64,000 nt of DNA from Arthrobacter_N sp051262515 (GTDB lineage: Bacteria; Actinomycetota; Actinomycetes; Actinomycetales; Micrococcaceae): NCBI RefSeq assembly GCF_051262515.1, contig NZ_JBIMER010000014.1, positions 1-64,000 of the forward strand, given 5' to 3'. Below the pieces are notes generated by a model. That model did no database searches. It had not been told where the DNA came from and worked only from the letters and a program-made list of their open reading frames with translations. Both the position numbers and the translations under genes were made by a program. Numbering within the stretch: position 1 is the stretch's first letter; each line of letters starts with the position of its first letter. Below, piece by piece: positions 45,948 through 53,331 of the stretch.

Positions 45948-46633
45948 TTGGGATGGGACCTTTTCATTGGGCTACAGACTCCTTTGTTTATGACCGTGGG
46001 GGAATGGAGCGGGTACGACACACCCGGGTCCACCGTGTACATCTTTCGAGACGGACGAGATCGCGTTCGCCGAGGTGCTCTCCGGCTACGCCCTGCGCCT
46101 CGGCGCCCGGCATCCGATGCAGAAGGACGCCGACTTCATGGGCATGAGCCTGGACGAATACGTCCGGGGCATCGACGACGACTGGGGAAACCAGGTCAAG
46201 CTCGGCTGCCTGCCCCGGCACTGGAGGGACCGCCGCAACACCTACCGGGGTCGAGCTGGCCGAACCGGGCTGGTGGGTGGACGTCGAACACCCGGAGACC
46301 ATCGCCGCCCTCGGCGCCGGCATCGGGACCGGACTCCACGACGGGCGGGGTATCGACCAGCTCACCCTGGGTGTCCTCCACGGGGAGAACCGCGCGGCAA
46401 CCACCCTGGTGTCCACTTGGATCCGGGAACAGGTCCTGGACGATGGCAGCAGGCCCCTGGGCCTGCGGTTCCGGAGCAAGCACGGCGGCGGGCACTGCTG
46501 GGCCTACTGGCTAAGGCGCAGGGACGACGGCCTGGAGGAAACCGCGATGGTCGCGGACCCCGGGACGGCGATCCGCAGCGACAACCCGGCCCTGAACGCC
46601 GCCGCGCGGCGCTTCGGCATCAAAATCTGGTAG
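45948..46633 (+). pseudogene. Broken gene, RES-domain-like protein, two frameshifts
   Basis: Three reading frames carry consecutive sensible protein. The first runs from 45948 (FIGLQTPLFMTVGEWSGY) to about 46040. The second continues as TDEIAFAEVLSGYALRLG and MSLDEYVRGIDDDWGNQV to about 46245. The third runs from VELAEPGWWVDVEHPETIA to the stop at 46633 (ends ARRFGIKIW). The joins fall near tttcgagacgg and in the G run of ccggggtcg (46246-46250). The C-terminal GLRFRSKHGGGHCWAYWL resembles the end of RES domains (NAD-degrading toxins), but this assignment is weak. Either decayed or a sequence error. Confidence 0.45.
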
Positions 46634-46705
46634 CCAACCGCCTACGTCCCCGCCGGCAACCAACAACGCCGGGGACCGCGGGGAACCGCGATGGTTCCTT
46701 TGCGC

Positions 46706-47653
46706 TCAAGGGTCGTTTCGGAGGGTGAATTCGGACCATAGCGGGTAGTGGTCCGAGATCCGCCAGGACACCTCGTTCCGGGTCAGTGTCGTGAAGACGT
46801 GGGGGAGGAAGTCCACGTGGCCGGCGCGTCCTGTGTAGTGCAGGCTTTGGAGCATGCTGGTCCCGTCGGGTTCGGAGAACCAGGCGATCTGGTCGTAGAA
46901 GTTCCGTGTCCGGTCGTTGTCGAAGATGGTGCGCGGCACCGTGTCCAGTTCCGTTGGCGGCCAGAGTCCGGTGGAGAGGAATGCCTCGAACAACGGGTCG
47001 CCGATGCGGTCCAGGTTGAAGTCCCCCAGGACGAGCAGGTTCTCGTTCCAGTCGTCCGGGTGCTCCGCCCAGTCGCGCATCCATTGGGCGAAGGTGGTGA
47101 TCTCCGGGAGGCGGTCGGTCGCGCGCTGGCCCCAGAGTACGTGCACGCTGGTGAGGACGAATCCGGCGGTGCCGCGGGTGAAGCCGGCCGCGTAGGGGGT
47201 CCGGGCGAACTGGGGGACCGGTCCGTCCGCGGTCGGGGGCAGGACGATCTCCCCGACCAGCCCGGAGGGCTGGACACGCTCGGCGTCGTACAGGTACGTC
47301 AGGCGTTCCCCGTTGCCGGCGGTTCCTTCGGTGACGTCGGAGGTGATGAACCTCCACCCCGGCCCCAACAGTCCCACCAGGTGCTGCAGGGCGGTGGTGT
47401 TCCGGCGGACCTCCTGCACTGCCAGGACATCAAAGCGCTTCGCGATCGCGGCGATGCACGCCATCGCGTGCAGGTCCCGCTTCGGCGAATCCTTCGGCCC
47501 GGCCGACCACTTGCGGGTCAGGTCCCCGAACGCGCGCACGTTCCACGTCGCCACCAACAGGTTCCCGTCGGATTTGCCCGGGACCGTTGCGTCCAACGCC
47601 TTCTCGAGCCGCGCGAGATCCCGGACCACATCGGCGGGCGGTGTGCTCTTCAT
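46706..47653 (-). CDS. Endonuclease/exonuclease/phosphatase (EEP) family protein
   Basis: 315 aa from ATG 47653 (an ATG at 47662 is equally possible; neither has a strong ribosome site). EEP motifs are complete: LLVATWNVRAFG, VLAVQEVRRN (metal-binding Glu), LLVLGDFNLDRIGD, and RISDHYPLW with the catalytic Asp-His pair. The family includes DNase I, exonuclease III and lipid phosphatases; the substrate here is unknown. No signal peptide, so likely cytosolic. In a mobile island, a nuclease of this type could belong to defence or DNA transfer. Borders the broken RES-like gene convergently. Confidence 0.85.
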   Translation of the reverse strand: MKSTPPADVVRDLARLEKALDATVPGKSDGNLLVATWNVRAFGDLTRKWSAGPKDSPKRDLHAMACIAAIAKRFDVLAVQEVRRNTTALQHLVGLLGPGWRFITSDVTEGTAGNGERLTYLYDAERVQPSGLVGEIVLPPTADGPVPQFARTPYAAGFTRGTAGFVLTSVHVLWGQRATDRLPEITTFAQWMRDWAEHPDDWNENLLVLGDFNLDRIGDPLFEAFLSTGLWPPTELDTVPRTIFDNDRTRNFYDQIAWFSEPDGTSMLQSLHYTGRAGHVDFLPHVFTTLTRNEVSWRISDHYPLWSEFTLRNDP

Positions 47654-48036
47654 GGAACACATCCAAACACACCCCCGGGGGGCGCCCATGAATCCTCCGG
47701 CAGCACGGGGCAACGGAGGCGACGCCGCAACCGTGACGCCAAGGCACCCGGGTCCCGCGGGGGACCGAATAAAGCGCCACCAGGCGAGAGCAGGCCCCGC
47801 GCCGGCACCCACCGGGGCGACGGCAGTGCCGCCGGCCCCGGCCCCCACAGGGAGACGAAAGGGCTTCCGTGGACGAGTGGGGCAGTAGCCGATCCGTCTG
47901 GGCAAACAAGCCCACCTGCCTGCAGGGTCGCGTACACAGCCGGGCCAAAAACGCCGCCAACACAAGGTAAAAACCTTTGTCTGACCCTTATTTGAGGGTA
48001 GAACGAAGGTACGCCAATCGGTAGGGGGAGAGTGGC
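47654..48036. other. 383-bp gap between divergent genes, with operator-like repeats
   Basis: No coding potential seen on either strand. AAGGT-AAAA-ACCTT (47964-47977) and ACCCT-tatttg-AGGGT (47984-47999) are two short inverted repeats directly before the redoxin gene. A TTGTCT (47977-47982) with TAGAAC (47999-48004) 16 bases on could be the promoter, so the repeats would be operators for its RHH partner. Confidence 0.35.
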
Positions 48037-48291
48037 ATGGCCATCACGATGTACTCGAAGCCGGGATGCTTCGGGTGTCGCAAGACCGCCGAGAAGTTCG
48101 CCGCGGCCGGCACCACGTTCACCGAGGTGGACCTGACCGAGACCCCCGCCGCGCTGGAGTGCGTCACGGAGGACCTCGGCTACTCCCAGGCGCCCGTCGT
48201 CGTGGTGGACGACGACTTCCACTGGTCGGGGCTGAACCCCGTCCACATCCAAACCGCGATCGACCACGCCCGGCAGGACGCCACCGCATGA
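48037..48291 (+). CDS. NrdH-like redoxin (glutaredoxin family)
   Basis: 84 aa. Thiol motif CFGC in MYSKPGCFGCRKTAEKF (NrdH of actinobacteria normally has CVQC/CMQC), then LGYSQAPVVVVDDDFHWSG and NPVHIQTAI, the C-terminal block shared with NrdH-redoxins that reduce class Ib ribonucleotide reductase. No nrdE/nrdF/nrdI is nearby, so it may serve a different target. GGGGGAG before the ATG. The stop overlaps the RHH gene start (ATGA). A truncated second copy is at 54401-54529. Confidence 0.88.
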   Translation: MAITMYSKPGCFGCRKTAEKFAAAGTTFTEVDLTETPAALECVTEDLGYSQAPVVVVDDDFHWSGLNPVHIQTAIDHARQDATA

Positions 48292-48524
48292 CCGCCCGGA
48301 AGCCGGCGACCGGCGGGCAGTCGCTGAAGCGCCTGAACTTCGACGTCCCCGAGGACCTCGCCCACGAGTTCAAGGCCTACGCCGCCCTGCAGGGCAAAAC
48401 CCAACGCGAAATCGTCATCGCGTTCATGGAGCGCTGCGTGCGCCGGAACCACCCCGACCCGGCCGGACGCCCCGTGGCCCCGACGACCAACGATCCCACC
48501 GGCCGCCGGGAGGGAGGGGCGTAG
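48288..48524 (+). CDS. Ribbon-helix-helix (RHH) DNA-binding protein
   Basis: 78 aa. The core LKRLNFDVPEDLAHEFKAY then ALQGKTQREIVIAFMERCV is the strand-helix-helix fold of ParG/CopG repressors. A Pro-rich tail follows. Coupled by ATGA to the redoxin gene and by a one-base overlap to the next gene. A near-identical 68-aa copy is at 54526-54732. RHH proteins of this type are usually autorepressors or plasmid partition proteins. Confidence 0.85.
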   Translation: MTARKPATGGQSLKRLNFDVPEDLAHEFKAYAALQGKTQREIVIAFMERCVRRNHPDPAGRPVAPTTNDPTGRREGGA

Positions 48525-49189
48525 TGGCATCGGATCTCTCCCGCGGGGAGTGGGAAATGATGTACCGCAAGGGCGTGGAGGTGGAGACCATCGCCCGGCT
48601 GTGCCACACCACCCCCAGTGCCGTGCGCTCCCACGTCACTGCCCGGATCCGGGACGACCCCAGACCCCCGGAACGACGCCCGCTGCGCCACACGGAACCG
48701 TCGCTGCCACGCCATGCGCGCGGCACCACCGGCACCCAGTGGCGGCTCTGGCACCGGATGCTGCTGGGATTCGTCAACGAGCACCACCGCCTGCCCGGTC
48801 TCGCCGACGGCCGGAGCGTCGCCTCCGCCCTGGAACTCGCCCTGCACCTCTGGCTGCGCGAACAACGCGCCGCCCACCGGCGCGGGGACCTCCAGCTCAT
48901 GCAGCACACCGCCATGGCCCGCATCCCCGGATGGCGACGCCAGCCGGTGAAGTCCCGGGACAGCATCCGCTGGGACGAGCGGCTCGAGGAGTGCGCAGCG
49001 TTCCTCACCGAACACGGTCGGTTCCCCAGCGGGTCGAAGCCCGTGAACGACGAGGAGCTTGTCCTGGGCCGGTGGCTGGTTTACCAACGCCGCCTCAACC
49101 GCCTTGGGTCGCTGGACCCCTTGCGGAGCAACCGCCTGGACGCCCGCCTGCCCGGCTGGTCGGCGCACCGCAAAGCCCGCCGCGCCTGA
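48524..49189 (+). CDS. Helicase-associated-domain protein
   Basis: 221 aa, GTG start at 48524. An N-terminal helix-turn-helix segment (YRKGVEVETIARLCHTTPSAV) precedes two helicase-associated (HA)-type helical repeats: GTQWRLWHRMLLGFVNEHHRLP and WDERLEECAAFLTEHGRFP, with LGRWLVYQRRLNRLG. HA domains are DNA-binding helical units found alone in many actinobacterial mobile elements. Third gene of the redoxin-RHH operon; function unknown. Confidence 0.7.
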   Translation: MASDLSRGEWEMMYRKGVEVETIARLCHTTPSAVRSHVTARIRDDPRPPERRPLRHTEPSLPRHARGTTGTQWRLWHRMLLGFVNEHHRLPGLADGRSVASALELALHLWLREQRAAHRRGDLQLMQHTAMARIPGWRRQPVKSRDSIRWDERLEECAAFLTEHGRFPSGSKPVNDEELVLGRWLVYQRRLNRLGSLDPLRSNRLDARLPGWSAHRKARRA

Positions 49190-49547
49190 AACCACCCTCG
49201 CATCGGACGCGACGCGCCGGGTCCAACCCCACGGAAAGCGCCGTCACCGGCGTTCGGGCACCGGCAGCCCGAAACGGGGAGACGCGGCCTTGTCCACGGG
49301 AACGCCGCCGCAGCGGTGCGCTGCCCGTACGGGGCAGCAGCCCCGTCGAACCGGTCCACGCGGTGAGGCCACCGCCACCGGGCCGACCGCCACCGGGCCG
49401 ACCGCGGCCGGCAGCGCCGCCGTTCAGGTGCCCACCACCGCCCGGAGCGCGGGACCGGTACAGGTGGCGTGGAGTGACGACAGCGGGAACATCCTCGGCA
49501 CCGGTGCCCCACGGGAGACAGCAACGCCGGCGACCGGACCGGTCGCG

Positions 49548-49668
49548 TGGCTGGGGACGGCCCGAGCTTCCGCACCGGCTCCACCCGCCCACAGCACCGC
49601 GCTCTCCACACACAACCCCCGTCCACCGCGACTGACGGCGCCGTGGACGGCCGCCGTGGAGGACCCGG
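49548..49668. repeat. Direct repeat copy A (121 bp)
   Basis: From TGGCTGGGGACGGCCCGAGC to GGAGGACCCGG. The sequence recurs in the same orientation at 50584-50705 with a few substitutions, on the other side of the KfrA-like gene. Contents are GC-rich and C-run rich (ACACACAACCCCCG). Its identity, e.g. plasmid iteron, parS-like site or non-coding RNA, is unknown. Confidence 0.8.
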
Positions 49669-49757
49669 CCACCCATAGGCCCGCCGGTGCTGGGCCGCCG
49701 TAGGCACCATCGCCTCGCCACCCGGCCGCTCAAGGGATGGACAAGCCATTCTGAAGA

Positions 49758-49784
49758 AGTAATAATAGGAGTAAGCTTATTACT
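49758..49784. promoter_or_regulatory. AT-rich palindromic operator upstream of the KfrA-like gene
   Basis: AGTAATAA (49758-49765) and TTATTACT (49777-49784) are exact inverted arms around GGAG-TAAGC; TAAGCTTA in the middle is itself a palindrome. It is the only clearly AT-rich spot in this GC-rich stretch and lies 25 bases before the ATG. KfrA-type proteins autoregulate from such a site. Confidence 0.6.
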
Positions 49785-49808
49785 GACTACTTGCGAGGAG
49801 ATGCCCTC

Positions 49809-50387
49809 ATGGCAGAGCAGTCCACACCGGCGCAGCGGGCCGCCTCGGCGGCCGAGGAGATGGACGCCGCGGGGGAGAAGGTCACCGTCTCGGCGGTGCG
49901 CGCCCGCGCGGGCGTCTCCATGGAGGCCGCCCGCCTCGGTGTCGAGCAGTGGCGGGCCCAAGCGCGGCAGGCGGAGGTCCCGATCCCGGAGGCCGTGCAG
50001 CGGGCGTTCGCCGGGGCGTGGGCCGCCGCGGCGGCCGAGGCCGCCGCCCGGTACCAGGCGGACCGCGAAGCGGCCGGCCAACTCGTCGAGGCGGCAAAGG
50101 TCGAGGCCCGGGACGCCGGGGACCTCGTCGACGCCGAAGCCGCGCGCGCCGACGCCGAGGCGCAGCGCGCAGACAAGGCCGAGGAACAGGTGGCGCACCT
50201 GACCGAACGCCTCGCCGCCCTGACCGCCCAGACCGAAGGTCAACGCCGGGACGCGGCATCGGCGCTGGAAGCCGAGCGGGCCGCCGCCGCGGCCGCACGG
50301 GAGGAGCTCGCCGAAATGCGCGGACGCCTCGCCGTCCTCCAGGAACAGGCCGAGACGTACTGGAACAAGGACGACACCGACCGGTAG
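49809..50387 (+). CDS. KfrA-like DNA-binding coiled-coil protein
   Basis: 192 aa from ATG 49809 with GAGGAG upstream. An N-terminal helix-turn-helix-like part (AAEEMDAAGEKVTVSAVRARAGVSMEAARLGVEQW) is followed by a long Ala/Glu/Arg-rich coiled coil from about residue 80 to 185. This is the plan of plasmid KfrA proteins, which form filaments and regulate partition or replication genes. Similarity is by pattern only. Flanked by a pair of 120-bp direct repeats and by a hairpin terminator. Confidence 0.75.
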   Translation: MAEQSTPAQRAASAAEEMDAAGEKVTVSAVRARAGVSMEAARLGVEQWRAQARQAEVPIPEAVQRAFAGAWAAAAAEAAARYQADREAAGQLVEAAKVEARDAGDLVDAEAARADAEAQRADKAEEQVAHLTERLAALTAQTEGQRRDAASALEAERAAAAAAREELAEMRGRLAVLQEQAETYWNKDDTDR

Positions 50388-50413
50388 GCGCGCAGGCCGC
50401 CCCTGTCACGCGC

Positions 50414-50446
50414 GAAGGTCCCGGCCTGGGGGAGACCGGGACCTTC
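50414..50446 (+). terminator. Hairpin terminator after the KfrA-like gene
   Basis: GAAGGTCCCGG (50414-50424) pairs with CCGGGACCTTC (50436-50446) around an 11-nt loop, followed by ATCATCACT. It lies 27 bases beyond the stop codon. Confidence 0.7.
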
Positions 50447-50583
50447 ATCATCACTCGCACCTCCAAGAGGTGCTCCCGACACTACGGAACCGGACTGTAT
50501 GAACCTGTACGCCGTCTGGGAAGCCGCTGCATCCACTTCGGTGTGCGTTGGTGGGGGGCGTTGCGGCGTGGCGCCCGAACGCT

Positions 50584-50705
50584 TGGCTGGGGACGGCCCG
50601 AGCTTCCGCACCGGCTCCACCCGCCCCCAGCACTGCGCTCCCCACACACAACCCCCGCCCACCGCGCCTGCCGGCACCGTGGACGGGGCGATGTGGAGGA
50701 CCCGG
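50584..50705. repeat. Direct repeat copy B (122 bp)
   Basis: Second copy of the sequence at 49548-49668, in the same orientation and with scattered substitutions, 915 bp further on. Copies bracket the KfrA-like gene and its terminator. The conserved core includes GGCTGGGGACGGCCCGAGCT and ACACACAACCCCCG. Confidence 0.8.
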
Positions 50706-50928
50706 AACACCACACGCCCGGCACCGGGGCACCTTGCTGTCCGTCTGTTTAACGCGGGATACGTTGGAACCTATGGGGGACAACATGGTTCGACAGGCAC
50801 GGGCGGGCGACTTCCCCGCCCTGGCGTGGACGCTGTTCAAGGCCTTGTCGGTGGGGCCCGGCAGCCGGACGGTCCGGCCCGTGCGTGCGGTCCTTGCCCT
50901 GCCGGTCCAACTGTTCACCCCTGATGGT

Positions 50929-51417
50929 CTACCTTCCGGGCCGGCGATGTGTACACGGGCTGGGAGCGGGGGGCCGTCGTTCTCCTGACCCGGAGGAGGA
51001 GCGCCAGATCGCGTGGTTCAGCACGGTGGCGGAGATGTCCCCAGGCAGCAAGGCTGCCGCGGCGGTCACGAGTCGGCGAACGTGGTCGGGCCTGAGGGTG
51101 CTGTCGCCGCTGGCGCGGTGTGCGAACCGGTTGACCCAGGTGTCTGCCTTCACGTCCGGGTGCCCTAGGAGCATCCGCACCCCACGCAGACACCGACGGA
51201 TATTGCGCTGCGCCGTGCCCCAGACCTCCTGGCGGTGGAAACAGCTCTGCTTGGTGCAAGCAGTCCGGCGATGACAGGACCGAACCGCCGGCATTGTGGA
51301 GAGTAGGCCGCCTATGACCTCGGGATTGAACCACCAACAGCGGCGGCAACGGTGGTTCTCGGAACCGATCGACCGCGGGTGCGGAGTGAACTGTCTCATT
51401 CGTGAAGTAGGTTTCAC
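50929..51417 (-). pseudogene. Possible remnant gene, C-terminal part HhH-GPD-like
   Basis: An open frame of 162 aa whose middle segment (about 51174-50983) looks like protein: RMLLGHPDVKADTWVNRFAH, then RRLVTAAAALLPGDI and LNHAIWRSSSGS. The pattern 'P-D-V-K-A-D ... LDHAIW' is that of a family of HhH-GPD-like DNA glycosylase relatives in actinobacteria. The N-terminal part does not match and the chain is short, so it is probably a truncated gene. The rest of the 1065-bp gap (50388-51452) holds the terminator, repeat B and an unsupported 72-aa frame from 50773. Confidence 0.3.
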
Positions 51418-51452
51418 CTAACAGACAGTCCGGGAACACGGGGGCTACAAGA

Positions 51453-53312
51453 GTGGATCAGGGATTTCTTGAAGTATTGCGTCACGTCCAGCACATGACC
51501 GGAAAAGGTGACGTGTCGTTCCCTGTGGCGCACGCGCTGGCCGAGGTAGCGGTCCTGGAGCCCGAGGAACGGTCCAAGTCCACCCCCCAGACACCTAATC
51601 CGGATGCGCTGTCCAAGCGCTACGCGCGTGAACATATCGAGCGCTTGGCCAAAGATTGGGAGTTCGATTCCGGATACGGGCTGCCCATAGAGCACATGCA
51701 CACGATGGGCCGCCAGAGACGTGAGAGCCATGCCCTCGTTGACGTGTTCGGCACAGTTCCAGGAGAGCTGCTGACGACCGATTCGCCCTTCCACCTCATC
51801 GAAACTCAGGAAGCTATGCTCGCGGCGATCGACGAGTACCGTGCGGCCTCGCTGCCGTCGGAGGACATCGATGACGACGAATACTGGGACTCCATGTCCA
51901 ACTTTGGACCACGCGGAATCGACCTAGTCGTCCCGTGCTGGCTCTCCACGGATGGCCAGGGGCCCCGAAAGGGAGCAGTGGCCTATCTGCGGGACGCTTT
52001 CGACGGAGACTTTGCGTGCTTCATTCCGGAAGAGTCGTTGGATTCGGACAACATCCAGGTTGTCGATCTGGAACTGGGCGAACACTGCTGGAGCGTAGTT
52101 GTCGAAACCGCCAGAGCCGGATACTTCGCAATGCACGAAAGCCGGGTTCCAGCCCATTTCTTGGATCAACGTCTGCCCAAGGACCAGGTCACTTCGCAAA
52201 ACCGCTTCCTCGTCCATCTTTACCGCCCTGGACTGGCCTATCTAATGACTCTCAACGACAACGAACGGCAGGGTGCGTCGTTGGCAGCCGCCATAGGGCA
52301 GGAGGTTGTCGACCGTCGCCGGGAACTAGGGGCGGAGCCACTGGATCTTCTGGATGCAAGGGGATGGGAGCGGCCCGATTTCCGCCCTGAGGAGCCGACG
52401 CCCCCGAGGGAATTCACGGAAGCTGAGGTCCTTCAACGAACTCGAACCATTCAGGACTGGGGCGTGAACTTGGCTGCCGCGTCGGCCATGGCCCAGCTGT
52501 CCACATCCGGAGAAGTAGTGGGCGTCGACTACGAGCGCTATTCCGTTGATGAGGAGAACCATGAACGATGCAAGCGAGCTGCAGCATCGCTCGAAGGGTT
52601 GCGCTCGACAATCGGCGAATATCCAACCGAATACCCGGAAAGCGCGAAGTCAAGGCGTCACGCGGTGAGGCGCTGGTTGCTGGAGTACTTCTGGGACGAA
52701 ACCGATTTCGTTCCTAATGACTACGAACGACCCTCACGGCGCCTGCGCCCGCATGAGCTGAAGTTGTTCATGGATGGTGCACGCAAGTCGGACGAGGAGT
52801 GGATCACCGAGGCACAGAGCAGCTCCATTGCAGCTTCCGGACGCTGTTTGTCGGCCGCGTGGGAAGTCTGGTCAGTCGAGGACTGCACCACTCGTGGCTC
52901 AGGTCGGCTTTTGGTCGCTGGAGGGAGGCTAATGTTGTCGTCGTTCCATGACCCCGTGGATCTGACGCAGCCAACATTCCTTAGTCTCGACAATCCTCAA
53001 TGGGAGTACGTAGTTACGACAACCAAGGCGGGCTTCCAGCACATGGGTGTTCCCCGGGCACCGGTTGTCTTCGATGATGGGGACTTCATCGACAGTCTGA
53101 TCGGAAGAAGAGAAAGTGGCCCGTACATTGACGCTTATCTCGTCGAGCTGTCCTCCCCGGGGCGACAAATTCACCTGTGGATCCCCTATAACCAGTGGGA
53201 AGGTGCCGAAGTAGCTGCACTGATCTGGCAAGCCATCGAAGGGGCGCGGGATCGATCCGGAGCGCCAAAATTGGACCAGCAAGACGGGGCAAACTGGACA
53301 GTCTCTGAATGA
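51453..53312 (+). CDS. Unrecognised 619-aa protein of the defence-type island
   Basis: GTG start at 51453 after GGGGGC-aag-AG. GC content of the gene is visibly lower than that of the core genome. The chain looks globular throughout, with no membrane helix or signal peptide. Two blocks resemble one another: a strand-rich module around residues 150-215 (ESLDSDNIQVVDLELGEHCW) and one around 470-560 (RGSGRLLVAGGRL, ISLDNPQWEYVVTTT). A conserved-looking GRxxS-type motif SIAASGRCLSAAWEVWS lies near residue 450. I do not recognise a family. It converges on the membrane-anchored nuclease gene 19 bases on. Confidence 0.8.
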   Translation: MDQGFLEVLRHVQHMTGKGDVSFPVAHALAEVAVLEPEERSKSTPQTPNPDALSKRYAREHIERLAKDWEFDSGYGLPIEHMHTMGRQRRESHALVDVFGTVPGELLTTDSPFHLIETQEAMLAAIDEYRAASLPSEDIDDDEYWDSMSNFGPRGIDLVVPCWLSTDGQGPRKGAVAYLRDAFDGDFACFIPEESLDSDNIQVVDLELGEHCWSVVVETARAGYFAMHESRVPAHFLDQRLPKDQVTSQNRFLVHLYRPGLAYLMTLNDNERQGASLAAAIGQEVVDRRRELGAEPLDLLDARGWERPDFRPEEPTPPREFTEAEVLQRTRTIQDWGVNLAAASAMAQLSTSGEVVGVDYERYSVDEENHERCKRAAASLEGLRSTIGEYPTEYPESAKSRRHAVRRWLLEYFWDETDFVPNDYERPSRRLRPHELKLFMDGARKSDEEWITEAQSSSIAASGRCLSAAWEVWSVEDCTTRGSGRLLVAGGRLMLSSFHDPVDLTQPTFLSLDNPQWEYVVTTTKAGFQHMGVPRAPVVFDDGDFIDSLIGRRESGPYIDAYLVELSSPGRQIHLWIPYNQWEGAEVAALIWQAIEGARDRSGAPKLDQQDGANWTVSE

Positions 53313-53331
53313 ACCGAGTCCAGTTCGAGGC

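Larger units (their letters stand above)
49190..49808. other. Non-coding 619-bp stretch holding repeat copy A
   Basis: No convincing gene; open frames here are GC-rich shadows without ribosome sites. It contains direct-repeat copy A (49548-49668) and the AT-rich palindrome before the KfrA-like gene. Confidence 0.6.

Noticed and set aside
50773..50988. 72-aa frame starting MGDNMVRQARAGDFP
   Set aside because: Short, no supporting context or domain.
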